64,000 nucleotides of DNA from Clostridia bacterium (GTDB taxonomy: Bacteria > Bacillota > Clostridia > TANB77 > CAG-508): NCBI GenBank assembly GCA_017469445.1, contig JAFUGK010000014.1, positions 62,001-126,000 of the forward strand, given 5' to 3'. The translations under genes and the position numbers were made by a program. This document shows positions 42,249-51,911 of the stretch, piece by piece. How positions within the stretch are numbered: position 1 is the stretch's first letter; each line of letters opens with the position of its first letter. The notes beneath the pieces were generated by a model. That model did not search any database, was not told where the DNA came from, and saw only the letters and a program-made list of their open reading frames with translations.

Positions 42249-44873
42249 TTATAATTTTTCTTTTAATTTAACAAGTATATTTAATGCATCAATTGGTGTA
42301 AGCTCATTTAGATTTACTTTATCAAGTTCATGAGCTATATCTGCTAATTTGTAGTTATACATGTCTAATTGACCAGATACTACTTTTGTATTTGCCTTAG
42401 GTTCTGAATTTATTTTTATCTTTCGCTCTAAGGTTCTTAAAATTTCATTAGCTCGCTTAGTAATAGGCCTTGGAACGCCTGCTAGTTTTGCAACATGAAT
42501 ACCATAGCTTTCATCAGTACCACCTGGTATTATTTTTCTTAAGAAGATAACATCCTCTCCTTTTTCTTTAACTGCAACAGAATAGTTTTTTACACCTTCA
42601 AGTTTTTCTTCAAGCTCTGTTAATTCATGATAATGCGTAGCAAATAAAGTTTTACAACCAACTTTTTCTTTATCTGCCATATATTCTACAACAGCCCAAG
42701 CAATAGCTAATCCATCATAGGTTGATGTTCCTCTACCTATTTCGTCTAAAACCACTAAACTATTGCATGTTGCATTTTTTAATATTGTTGCAACTTCGTT
42801 CATTTCAACCATAAATGTACTTTGTCCCATGCTTAAATCGTCAGAAGCACCAACTCTTGTGAAAACCTTATCTACTATTCCAATTTTTGCATATGATGCC
42901 GGCACAAATGAACCTATTTGAGCCATTATGCAGATTAAAGCGACTTGCCTCATATATGTTGATTTACCAGCCATATTTGGACCTGTAATAATCGAAAATC
43001 TGTCTGAATCCTTGTTTAAATATGTATCGTTTGCAACAAATTCTCCTTTTGGAAGCATTTTTTCTATAACTGGGTGTCGCCCATCTTTTATGTCTATTTC
43101 TCCATTTTCATCCATGATTGGCATAATATAATTTAAGTCTGAAGCAACTTCTGCAAAACTAACTAATACATCTAAAGTTGAAATTACATTTGCTGTTTGC
43201 TGTATTCTCTCTATTTGTTTAGATATTTTTTGTCTTATCTCAATAAATAAATTATATTCTAAATCTACTACTTTATCTTGAGCTCCTAAAATTTGTTGTT
43301 CCAATTCCTTTAATTCTTCTGTTATATATCTTTCTCCATTTGTTAATGTTTGTTTTCTTATATATCTATCTGGAACTAAATTTAAATTAGATTTTGTAAC
43401 TTCAATATAATAGCCAAATACTTTATTATAGCTTACTTTTAAATTCTTTATTCCTGTTTCTTGCTTTTCCTTTGCTTCTAGTTCGACTAGCCATGTTTTT
43501 CCTTCTGTTGTAGATTTTCTATACATATCAACATCTGAATTATACCCTAGCTTTATTATTCCTCCATCAGTTATTGTAATTGGTGGTTCATCTACTATAG
43601 ATATTTCTATTAATTTTGTTACATCCTCTAGTTCATCTAATTCATCGTATAATGCTTTTAATAAACCTGATGATACTTGTGCTAGTATTTGCTTAATTTC
43701 TGGTAATTGGCTAAGTGATGTTTTTAATGAAATTAAATCTCTTGCATTAGCATTACCAAAAGCTATTTTACCAATTAATCTTTCTATATCATAAACTTTT
43801 TTAAGTGCTTCTTTAATGTCGTCTCTTAGCATTAAATTATCTTTTAGTTCTTGAACTGCATGTAATCTATCATTTATTCTTTCTACAGAAAGTAATGGAT
43901 TACTAATCCATCTTTTTAATTGTCTTCCTCCCATTGATGTTGAGGTTCTATCTAGTACCCACAAAAGAGTTCCTTTTTTTGTTTTATCTCTCATTTTTTC
44001 TGTTAATTCTAGATGTCTTCTTGCATTAATGTCTAATGCCATATATTTATTTATATCATATATCTTAATTGTATTAATATGTTCTAATTTAACTTTTTGT
44101 GTGTTATTCAAATATTCTAAAAGTGCATTTACAGAGCCTATAAGAAGGTTTTTTTCTTCTAATTTATCAATGCTATTTCCAAAATTATCTGTAAATGTAA
44201 AAAGCTTCATTAATTCACTAGAATCTTCGCTAAATAATTCATTATCAACTCTAGATATGTATACTTCAAATCTTTCTTTAATCTCTGCAATTTCTTGTTG
44301 CATTCCAAAAAATAAATCATTTGTTATTATTTCAGCAGGATTATATCTTGCAATTTCATCTAATAGAATTTGAAAATTATTTGTTTCCTTAATATCTGAT
44401 GCATAAAAATCCCCTGTTGTCATGTCACATACGGATATTCCATAATATAATCCTTTTTGATATATAGACATTATATAATTGTTTTCTTTTTCATTAAGCA
44501 TATTTGATTCTATTACAGTTCCTGGTGTTATTACTCTTATAACATCTCTTTTAACTATTCCCTTACATTTAGCTGGATCTTCTAGTTGTTCACATATTGC
44601 TACTTTATATCCTTTTTCAATTAGCTTTGCAGTATATGTTTCTGCCGCATGAAAAGGAATTCCGCACATCGGGGCTCTTTCAGGTAAACCACAATCTTTT
44701 CCTGTTAATGTTATCTCTAATTCTTTAGATGCTAGTATTGCATCATCAAAAAACATTTCGTAAAAATCACCCAATCTATAGAATAAAAAACAATCTCTAT
44801 ATTTATTTTTAGTTTCTAAATAATGCTTCATCATTGGGCTTACAACGTTTATATCAATTTCATCAATAATCAT
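42249..44873 (-). CDS. mutS: DNA mismatch repair protein MutS
   Basis: 874 aa, full length. The mismatch-binding motif GDFYEMFFDDA is near residue 35; the ATPase has TGPNMAGKSTYMRQ, the DEIGRGTSTYDG Walker B region and the ATHYHEL signature. Recognises mispairs after replication. It overlaps miaB by one base. mutL does not follow in the window. Confidence 0.98.
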   Translation of the reverse strand: MIIDEIDINVVSPMMKHYLETKNKYRDCFLFYRLGDFYEMFFDDAILASKELEITLTGKDCGLPERAPMCGIPFHAAETYTAKLIEKGYKVAICEQLEDPAKCKGIVKRDVIRVITPGTVIESNMLNEKENNYIMSIYQKGLYYGISVCDMTTGDFYASDIKETNNFQILLDEIARYNPAEIITNDLFFGMQQEIAEIKERFEVYISRVDNELFSEDSSELMKLFTFTDNFGNSIDKLEEKNLLIGSVNALLEYLNNTQKVKLEHINTIKIYDINKYMALDINARRHLELTEKMRDKTKKGTLLWVLDRTSTSMGGRQLKRWISNPLLSVERINDRLHAVQELKDNLMLRDDIKEALKKVYDIERLIGKIAFGNANARDLISLKTSLSQLPEIKQILAQVSSGLLKALYDELDELEDVTKLIEISIVDEPPITITDGGIIKLGYNSDVDMYRKSTTEGKTWLVELEAKEKQETGIKNLKVSYNKVFGYYIEVTKSNLNLVPDRYIRKQTLTNGERYITEELKELEQQILGAQDKVVDLEYNLFIEIRQKISKQIERIQQTANVISTLDVLVSFAEVASDLNYIMPIMDENGEIDIKDGRHPVIEKMLPKGEFVANDTYLNKDSDRFSIITGPNMAGKSTYMRQVALICIMAQIGSFVPASYAKIGIVDKVFTRVGASDDLSMGQSTFMVEMNEVATILKNATCNSLVVLDEIGRGTSTYDGLAIAWAVVEYMADKEKVGCKTLFATHYHELTELEEKLEGVKNYSVAVKEKGEDVIFLRKIIPGGTDESYGIHVAKLAGVPRPITKRANEILRTLERKIKINSEPKANTKVVSGQLDMYNYKLADIAHELDKVNLNELTPIDALNILVKLKEKL

Positions 44874-46252
44874 TATGCTATCTCACCTTTCAAATACCAC
44901 ATATGTTCTGATACAATTTTTACTTTTGCAATTTTTCCAATTAATTCTTCTTTTCCTTCTAATACTACAACTTTGTTGGTATTGGTTCTTCCAGTAAGCA
45001 TATTTTCGTTTGTTTTGCTTTTTCCTTCAATAAGAATATTTTGTACAGTTCCAATGTATTTTTTATTATTCTCTTGCATTTGATTTTCTACTAATTCTTT
45101 TAATCTATCAAATCTCTCATGTTTTATATTTTCAGGAATTTGATTTTCCATTTTTTCAGCTGGAGTACCAACTCTTTTTGAATATATAAACATAAAAACT
45201 TGTTCAAAGCCAACTTGTTTTACAACATCTAGTGTGTCTTCAAAATCGGTTTCTGCTTCTCCTGGAAATCCAACAATTATATCTGTTGAAAGAACTACAT
45301 CTGGAATTTCTCGTTTTATTTTATTGGCTAAATTTAAATATTGTTCTTTTGTATACTTTCTATTCATTCTTTTTAATACTTCAGAACTTCCAGATTGTAA
45401 TGGTAGATGAAGTATTCTACTTATTTTATTACAATCCTTAATTGCCATTATAACATCATCTGTAAAGTCTTTTGGGTGTGGGGATATAAAACTAATAATT
45501 TCTATACCATTTATTTTATTTACTGCTCTTAGTAAATCTGCAAAATTATTTATTCCATTATATCCATTTCCTTTATATGAATTTACATTTTGACCAAGTA
45601 AAACTACTTCTTTATAGCCTTCTTCTGCTAATGAAGTAATTTCTCTTAGAATATCTTCTGGTCTTCTATTTCTTTCTCTTCCTCTTACATATGGCACAAT
45701 GCAATATGTACAAAAATTATTGCAACCATACATAATTGTAACTAGTGCTTTATTCTTGCTTTCTCTTTTAATAGGAAGTCCTTCATAAACCTCGCCATCT
45801 ATATCTAATATATCTATAACTTTATTTTCTTTACTTAATAAATCATATAAATCTTCAGGGAATTTTTGGATTGTATGTGTTCCAAAAACTATGTCAACAT
45901 ATCTATAGCTTTGTTTAATTTTCTCTACTATATGTTCTTCTTGCATCATACAACCGCATAAAGCAATTATTGTACCTCTTTCTTGTTTTAATTTTTTAAC
46001 CTCTCCAAGTTTTCCAAATAGCTTTTCTTCAGCATTTTCTCTTATACAGCAAGTATTAAAAATAATTAAATCTGCCTCATTAATATTTTCTGTTTGCGTA
46101 TATCCCATCTCAGTTGCCATACCACTAATTTTTTCAGAATCATTCTCATTTAAAGTACACCCCATGGTATATACAATATATTTTTTATTCTTACCTGCAA
46201 TTAAATTATTAACTTTATTTATATATTCTTTATCTATCTCTAATGTTTTCAA
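44873..46252 (-). CDS. miaB: tRNA-2-methylthio-N6-dimethylallyladenosine synthase MiaB
   Basis: Radical SAM methylthiotransferase acting on A37 of tRNAs reading UNN codons, 459 aa. The N-terminal UPF0004 domain has three Cys (MGCTLNEND, NTCCIRENAEEK, LCGCMMQEE), the radical SAM motif is CNNFCTYC, and a C-terminal TRAM domain follows. The order miaB-mutS is a common Firmicute arrangement. An upstream hairpin separates it from the Rpn gene. Confidence 0.97.
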   Translation of the reverse strand: MKTLEIDKEYINKVNNLIAGKNKKYIVYTMGCTLNENDSEKISGMATEMGYTQTENINEADLIIFNTCCIRENAEEKLFGKLGEVKKLKQERGTIIALCGCMMQEEHIVEKIKQSYRYVDIVFGTHTIQKFPEDLYDLLSKENKVIDILDIDGEVYEGLPIKRESKNKALVTIMYGCNNFCTYCIVPYVRGRERNRRPEDILREITSLAEEGYKEVVLLGQNVNSYKGNGYNGINNFADLLRAVNKINGIEIISFISPHPKDFTDDVIMAIKDCNKISRILHLPLQSGSSEVLKRMNRKYTKEQYLNLANKIKREIPDVVLSTDIIVGFPGEAETDFEDTLDVVKQVGFEQVFMFIYSKRVGTPAEKMENQIPENIKHERFDRLKELVENQMQENNKKYIGTVQNILIEGKSKTNENMLTGRTNTNKVVVLEGKEELIGKIAKVKIVSEHMWYLKGEIA

Positions 46253-46327
46253 AATGCCCCCTCCAATGCTTTATATTTTATTACATTTTTCGATTTTTTT
46301 CAATATGAAAAGCAAAGAAAAAAATCT

Positions 46328-46359
46328 AGGGACGCGTCTAAAGATTTAAACACGTCTCT
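46328..46359 (-). terminator. AGGGACG hairpin downstream of the Rpn gene
   Basis: AGGGACG at 46328-46334 pairs with CGTCTCT at 46353-46359. On the minus strand GATTTTTTC follows, so it can terminate the Rpn gene. It also resembles the other GGGACG palindromes in the window. Confidence 0.6.
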
Positions 46360-46366
46360 GATTTTT

Positions 46367-47185
46367 TTATTTAGCTATTTCTTCTATTTCTATCTCGCTC
46401 AAACCTGTGCATTGAATTATAACACTTTTGGCTATCTTGTTTTTTAGCATTTCTTTTGCGACTTCGATTTTTTCAAATTTTCTTCCTTCTTCTCTTGCTT
46501 GATGTCTTACTGCTGCCTCATCTCTTAATGCTTTTTCTTTTAAGAATTCTAATCTTTTGGTTGCTTCATCTCCTGTTAAATATTCATACGTTAATTTTGC
46601 TTTCTTTACTAATTCATTGTTTTTTACTGCCATTTCTACCATCTCCTCTTTCTCATAATCTATGAAACTTAACCACTCTTCTAATTTATTTTGTGGCTTG
46701 TTAACCATTTCTCTAAATTTAGGTAACTCAATAAAATAATATTTTACTCCTTCTATTACTGTGTATTTTCTATACTTACTATCTACTGTTATTGTTTCTA
46801 CTTTATATTCTGGTATCTCATTCATTTTATAATTTAATATATTTATTACTATTATGTCTTTCATATCATTATAGCTTTCTCCTACTTCTAAAGAGCTTGC
46901 TATTATTTTTCCTGCATAAAATACTGCTCTTTTGTCCATTCGTCCTTTATTACTATTTTGCATTTCTATTACTACTATTGTGTCATCATTTATATCTATT
47001 CTTAAATCTAATCTTCCGTACTTTTCTTTTACATTCATCATACTTGTTTCTACTTCTTTTTGTACTTCTAATGAATGAATTTTAATTCCTATTATTGATT
47101 CTAGGAACTCTTTTAGCATTTCTTTACTTTCTTTTGATGAAAATAAATTTTTAAATATTACATCATCTTTGGGTAAATATTTCAA
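46367..47185 (-). CDS. Rpn-family recombination-promoting nuclease
   Basis: PD-(D/E)xK nuclease of the Rpn/transposase_31 group, about 272 aa. It opens with KYLPKDDVIFKNLF. The active site is GRLDLRIDINDDTIVVIEMQ (Asp, then ExQ), and the C-terminus has the typical charged helix (REEGRKFEKIEVAKEML) and NKIAKSVIIQCTGLSEIEI. These enzymes cut DNA and promote RecA-independent recombination. The ATG at 47206 is part of a TATAAT box, so TTG 47185, 11 bases after AAAGGAG, is preferred, though uncertain. A structured non-coding element lies upstream. Confidence 0.85.
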   Translation of the reverse strand: MKYLPKDDVIFKNLFSSKESKEMLKEFLESIIGIKIHSLEVQKEVETSMMNVKEKYGRLDLRIDINDDTIVVIEMQNSNKGRMDKRAVFYAGKIIASSLEVGESYNDMKDIIVINILNYKMNEIPEYKVETITVDSKYRKYTVIEGVKYYFIELPKFREMVNKPQNKLEEWLSFIDYEKEEMVEMAVKNNELVKKAKLTYEYLTGDEATKRLEFLKEKALRDEAAVRHQAREEGRKFEKIEVAKEMLKNKIAKSVIIQCTGLSEIEIEEIAK

Positions 47186-47313
47186 TATATTTCTTTCTCC
47201 TTTCATTATAACATTGTTCTAATGTCAAATTCAATATCTTTAGCAATACTTGTCACTTAGTATAAATTTTAGTATTCTTATTATCACCTTCTTTGTATTT
47301 TATGCACAAAAGT

Positions 47314-47411
47314 AGCCAAACATAAGCGATACGACATATAGCCCTATCACCGGCTAAGATTTGGCGAATTCATAGTGCTTATTTCTAAAAAATCAACTGA
47401 TTTCTTTGGCT
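47314..47411. other. Nested-stem non-coding element upstream of Rpn
   Basis: In the 380-bp gap 47207-47590. Nested complementary segments: AGCCAAA 47314-47320 with TTTGGCT 47405-47411; ATAAGC 47322-47327 with GCTTAT 47377-47382; AGCC 47340-47343 with GGCT 47352-47355; plus AAATCA/TGATTT at 47390-47403. Together they form a branched structure of about 98 nt, richer in G+C than its surroundings. It may be a structured leader of the Rpn gene or an element end; I could not match it to a known riboswitch. Confidence 0.5.
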
Positions 47412-47440
47412 GATTTGCCAGATTAAAAATTTTGAAAAAA

Positions 47441-47480
47441 TAACAATTAAAATAAATTATTTAATCTATTTTAATTGTTA
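47441..47480 (-). terminator. Terminator of the BspA-like gene
   Basis: TAACAATTAAAATA pairs perfectly with TATTTTAATTGTTA; on the minus strand TTTTTTCAAAATTTTT follows. Confidence 0.8.
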
Positions 47481-47590
47481 TAAATCTATCATATTTTATT
47501 TTATATTTCAAGAAATTTCGTGTTACATATTTCGACATAATTCGATTATGCTTTTGTTAGGTATCCTAGAAAATAAAAATATTCTATTTA

Positions 47591-49906
47591 TTATTTTGCA
47601 TAACTCCATAAAGTAAAAGTATTATTTACATTATCATATAAGCCTTTTTGCTTTAATATATTATTATATACTGGCACATAGTCTCTTACAATTGTTTCCC
47701 CTTCATATATTTTGCAAGAGTATATTTTGTAAGAGTACTCATAACCTTTTGCACTACCATCTTGATTATTTGCACCTAATAGCAATGAATAAGTTGCTTG
47801 AAAATTATTAGTATTATTATCAAAGGTAAATTCATCTTTTTTATTATTAGTTAAATTATCTACTAATAATCGACCATCTTCCATATGAAAACTAATTTTA
47901 GAATTGTTTATAGATACAGATGGAGTAAAAGTATTATATTCTGAAGTATTTATCCTGTTAGATATATCTCCATTATTTTGTGTCCATATTTGGAATGCAG
48001 CACTAAAATCAGAATTTCTTTCTCCTAGAATATTGTAAACATTATTTATATTAGAGAACTCCATTACTAAATCAATTTTTGTATTTTGGTTTGGATAATA
48101 TTTTGTATCTATATATTCTTTTCCTGTTGTTTCTATAGAATCAATTATTGTATTATTTGTAGTATTATCTATTGTTTCTGTATGTTCAAATTCAAAATTT
48201 CCTGTTCCTAATCCTAAATAAAATATTTTTTCTACATTATCATATAACCCTGTCCTCCCTGATAGTGTATTAAATACTGGAACATAATCTCTTACAAGTG
48301 TTTCTCCTTCATATATTTTGCATGAATATATTTTATACTTACATAAATTTAATGCTTCAGCGCCATTTGTAATAGCACCTAATAGCAAACTATAATCTGT
48401 TTTAAACTCTCCGACTTTATCAAAAGTTGATATTTCTTCATCATAATTATTTTTTAAATCTTTTATGCTGATCTTTCCATTTTCAGTTATTAAATGAAAT
48501 TTTGTATTTGTATAAGAATTATTTAATGTTGCTGTTTTTTTCTCTTCATCTTTTCCTATATGGAAAAAATAGCTTTTATTTCCATATAACCAAATAGCAT
48601 ACCTGTTTTTATATGTGTTTCCACTTACAAAAGTTCTAACGCCAAATGGGTTTTTATATTCTCCCCAATCTATACTTTCCATTACTAAATCTATCTTTGT
48701 ATTTTGGTTTGGATAATATTTTGTATCTATATATTGTGTTCCTGTTGATTCTATATAGGAAAGCTCTATATTATTATTTTTATTATTCACATCGATGTGT
48801 GTTAAATAACCTGGATTTGAGACAGAATCAACGTGTGCATATCTTTTATCCTGCTCTGAAGATAAATAATGATAGATGATTGTAGTTCCTGCTTGACCGC
48901 GTATAGAATTACATCCTTGAAACATATTAGAACTTGATGTTACATTATTTGTCTTCCATGTATCACTAATATATATAGTATCTAACGACATACTAGCATT
49001 ATAGCCAGCAAACATAAACGACATATCTGTTACATTACTTGTATCGAAACTACTTAAATTTATACTTTTTAGTTTCACGCAGTTATTAAACATTGCTTTC
49101 ATATTAGTTACTTTGTTTGTATTAAAATTATTTAATCCATCTATCTTTAGCAGTGACATTAAATTTGAATCTTCTCCTGCAAACATAAAAGCCATATCTG
49201 TTACACTACTTGTATTAAAATTACTTACATCCAAGCTAGTTAGTTTTAAACAATTATCAAACATACCATTCATATCTATTACTTTATTTGTATTAAAACT
49301 GCTTACATCTATACTTGTTAATTTATTACAATTATTAAACATTCCTCTCATATTTGTTACATTGCTTGTATTTAAGTTACTCATATTTTTTAATTCTGTT
49401 AGATTAGTACAATGATAAAACCATGCTCTTGTAGTTGTTGGTTTTATTATATTTTCAAAATCTACAATTGTTATATTACTTCTTTTATCATTCCATGGTA
49501 AATCTGATGCACCATTTGTTATTTCAATATTGCTTATATCTCCATAATTTTCATCAACTGTATAGCCTTCTTTTAGTTTTCCAGTTGAGTTAAAAGCTAG
49601 TGTTCCATCAGTGTATAGTACAACATAAACAGGTGTTATTACATCATCTTCTTGTGTGTCAACAATGCTACCACCTTGTGTATCCCCTTCCATATATTTT
49701 GAAAATATTCCTTCAATTTTATTTATAACACCATCATCAGCATTTGCTGATTCGTTATATTTTTCTACTACATTATTTGCATTATTAATTATGCTTGTGT
49801 TTCCTGTTAATGTAGCTAGCGCTACGCCTGCTAATATTAATAATACTATTATTGTTATTATTAGTGCTATCAGTGTAATTCCACGTATTTCTTTTGTAAT
49901 TCTCAT
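47591..49906 (-). CDS. BspA-like surface protein with type IV prepilin-like N-terminus
   Basis: 771 aa. The start is a class III signal or pilin-type helix (RGITLIALIITIIVLLILAG) with a short basic leader, so it is processed or anchored at the membrane. Residues about 110-370 contain DUF285 repeats (cores such as LTSIDVSSFNT and VTDMAFMF), four or more copies. Two homologous domains of about 180 residues follow, each with QYIDTKYYPNQNTKIDLVM or its variant and ending in CKIYEGETLVRDYVPV, laminin-G-like. Likely a surface adhesin. AAAGGAAG lies 10 bases before the ATG. Confidence 0.85.
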   Translation of the reverse strand: MRITKEIRGITLIALIITIIVLLILAGVALATLTGNTSIINNANNVVEKYNESANADDGVINKIEGIFSKYMEGDTQGGSIVDTQEDDVITPVYVVLYTDGTLAFNSTGKLKEGYTVDENYGDISNIEITNGASDLPWNDKRSNITIVDFENIIKPTTTRAWFYHCTNLTELKNMSNLNTSNVTNMRGMFNNCNKLTSIDVSSFNTNKVIDMNGMFDNCLKLTSLDVSNFNTSSVTDMAFMFAGEDSNLMSLLKIDGLNNFNTNKVTNMKAMFNNCVKLKSINLSSFDTSNVTDMSFMFAGYNASMSLDTIYISDTWKTNNVTSSSNMFQGCNSIRGQAGTTIIYHYLSSEQDKRYAHVDSVSNPGYLTHIDVNNKNNNIELSYIESTGTQYIDTKYYPNQNTKIDLVMESIDWGEYKNPFGVRTFVSGNTYKNRYAIWLYGNKSYFFHIGKDEEKKTATLNNSYTNTKFHLITENGKISIKDLKNNYDEEISTFDKVGEFKTDYSLLLGAITNGAEALNLCKYKIYSCKIYEGETLVRDYVPVFNTLSGRTGLYDNVEKIFYLGLGTGNFEFEHTETIDNTTNNTIIDSIETTGKEYIDTKYYPNQNTKIDLVMEFSNINNVYNILGERNSDFSAAFQIWTQNNGDISNRINTSEYNTFTPSVSINNSKISFHMEDGRLLVDNLTNNKKDEFTFDNNTNNFQATYSLLLGANNQDGSAKGYEYSYKIYSCKIYEGETIVRDYVPVYNNILKQKGLYDNVNNTFTLWSYAK

Positions 49907-49971
49907 TGTTACATCTTCCTTTCTTGTGAGTAAGCAAAATCTCTTAAAATATGATTTGTTTCTTTAAATGC

Positions 49972-49990
49972 GGACGATTAGTAATCGTCC
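49972..49990. repeat. GGACGATTA hairpin
   Basis: GGACGATTA and TAATCGTCC are perfect complements around a single G. The gap 49907-50183 otherwise shows only the xerD terminator and no gene. Confidence 0.6.
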
Positions 49991-50139
49991 CTACAAATGT
50001 CATATCTCGAAATTATACATTTATTATATTCTATATAATTATATATTTTTTGTCAATCATTCTAATTTTAAATGTTTTGCTTATCATTTCAAGACACTGA
50101 GATTCTGGCTTTATTACTTTTGTATTACATTTTTATTAC

Positions 50140-50168
50140 AAAAAAGGAACGACAACAATAGTCGCTCC
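50140..50168 (-). terminator. Terminator of xerD
   Basis: On the minus strand GGAGCGAC-TATTGTT-GTCGTTCC followed by six T, 15 bases past the xerD stop. Confidence 0.85.
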
Positions 50169-50183
50169 AAAATTATTTTTATT

Positions 50184-51065
50184 CTATGCTCTTGGATGAG
50201 CTTTTTTATAAATATTTTTTAAATTTCCTTCTTGAAACTGCATATATACTTGTGTTGAAGATATATCTGAATGTCCAAGCATAGATTGTATTGCTTTTAA
50301 ATCAGCTCCATTTTGTAATAAATGTGTTGCAAAAGAATGTCTTAATACATGTGGTGTTATGTCTTTTGTTATATGTGCCTGTTCTTTGTAATATTTTACA
50401 ATTTTCCAGAAGCCTTGTCTTGTTAATCTTTTTCCATTTATATTAACAAATAAAGCTTTCTCTTTTTCGTCTTTTATTAAAATTCCTCTAACATTATTTA
50501 CATACTCATTAAGTGCTTTTAATGATAGAGAACCTATTGGTATAACTCTTTTTTTATTTCTAGCTTTGCAAGCAACAAATCCTTCGACTAAATCTACATC
50601 ATCAAGATTTAAAGAAATAATTTCTGTTACTCTCATTCCTGTAGCATATGCAAATTCTAGCATTGCCTTATCTCTAATTCCTTTTAAATCTACTTCATTT
50701 GGTTGCTTTAATAATAGCTCTATTTCTTTAGAAGATAAAACACTTGGAGCTTTTTTTTCTATTTTAGGAGATTGAATTCCTTCTGTTGGATCTTTCTTTA
50801 TCTTTTTATTTTTTAATAAGAATTGATAAAAAGATCTAATTGATGCTAAATTACGAGATACTGTAGATGTCTTTTTATTCATATTTTGTAATACTTGTAA
50901 ATATTCTTTTACATCATTCTGAGATACTTTTGTATAATTTATTTTATTATGAACTAAATACTCATCATATTGTTGTATGTCTCTTCTGTATGATTGTAGT
51001 GTATTGTCTGATAATCTTCTTTCATTTTGAAGAAATTCTAAAAATAATTTTATCTGTTTTTCCAT
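50184..51065 (-). CDS. xerD: Tyrosine recombinase XerD
   Basis: 293 aa, standard XerD length. Core-binding N-terminus (RRLSDNTLQSYRRDIQQYDEYL), then the catalytic residues: Arg in TGMRVTEI, Lys in CKARNKKRV, HVLRHSFATHLLQNGADL, GHSDISSTQVY with the nucleophilic Tyr. It resolves chromosome dimers at dif. Location downstream of spoIIM on the same strand is conserved in Firmicutes. Confidence 0.92.
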   Translation of the reverse strand: MEKQIKLFLEFLQNERRLSDNTLQSYRRDIQQYDEYLVHNKINYTKVSQNDVKEYLQVLQNMNKKTSTVSRNLASIRSFYQFLLKNKKIKKDPTEGIQSPKIEKKAPSVLSSKEIELLLKQPNEVDLKGIRDKAMLEFAYATGMRVTEIISLNLDDVDLVEGFVACKARNKKRVIPIGSLSLKALNEYVNNVRGILIKDEKEKALFVNINGKRLTRQGFWKIVKYYKEQAHITKDITPHVLRHSFATHLLQNGADLKAIQSMLGHSDISSTQVYMQFQEGNLKNIYKKAHPRA

Positions 51066-51207
51066 TTTACGCGCTCTCCCCTATATTTATTAAATTGCAT
51101 ACTTAAAATGCGGTGTATACATAACCTTTATTGAATTTACATAACCTACATATGTTATATCAAAATACGAAAAAAAAGTAAATAGTTTTTTTATATTTTT
51201 TGTAAAA

Positions 51208-51849
51208 TTATATCAAGTCCATACATAACATAATTAAATTAGTTGAAAGATATGTTTCAACTAAACTTCCTATAATAATAAAAATAGTTATGAATAAAGA
51301 AAAAAAGCTGTGTCTAATTATTTCTATTTTTATATTTTCACGTCTTCTATCTTTAACAATTGACTTGTATAATTTAATTCCACTTACTGCTATTGCAATT
51401 AAACATGGAATATAAATAATATTTTGCAATAAAGTAGCACATATAGAAAAAATAGTCCCTCTATATGTTCCTAATGTAATAATGCAAGATGATATTGTAT
51501 AACTTAAACAAAATCCCTTATATGCTACAATTCCATATATAAGTGGCATTCCTATAACAGTTGAGCCAACAAACCATAGTGCAACAACCAAATACAAGTT
51601 ATTTGTTAATGTTTCGATTAATAATGAAGACTTATTTATGTTTCCATATTCTTTTAAGCTATTTATAAAATTATTTATGTAATCATTAATTTGTAGCACT
51701 TGATTTTCATTACTACTGTTTATAGCAATTACTCCAATTATTATACTAATTAGAAAAACTAGTATTACCGAAAAATATTCTTTAATATTATTAATTACAT
51801 GCATATATATAATGCTTTTAAAATTATGGCTTTTCTTAAGTTTTTTCAT
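51208..51849 (-). CDS. spoIIM: Stage II sporulation protein M
   Basis: 213 aa polytopic membrane protein of the DMP peptidoglycan-degrading engulfment complex. Helices include FSVILVFLISIIIGVIAI, LYLVVALWFVGSTVIGMPLIYG and the C-terminal SLFITIFIIIGSLVETYL. Start ATG 51849 is preceded by TTGGAGGAA; a longer frame to 51894 has no ribosome binding site. Expected under SigE. Confidence 0.88.
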   Translation of the reverse strand: MKKLKKSHNFKSIIYMHVINNIKEYFSVILVFLISIIIGVIAINSSNENQVLQINDYINNFINSLKEYGNINKSSLLIETLTNNLYLVVALWFVGSTVIGMPLIYGIVAYKGFCLSYTISSCIITLGTYRGTIFSICATLLQNIIYIPCLIAIAVSGIKLYKSIVKDRRRENIKIEIIRHSFFSLFITIFIIIGSLVETYLSTNLIMLCMDLI

Positions 51850-51911
51850 AAAATTCCTCCAAAATGTTTTAGTACATATTATGTAACAAAACATTTTTTA
51901 GAACTTTATTT

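Noticed and set aside
47207..47313. c-di-GMP or other known riboswitch in front of the Rpn gene
   Set aside because: The conserved core sequences of the classes I could compare are missing.
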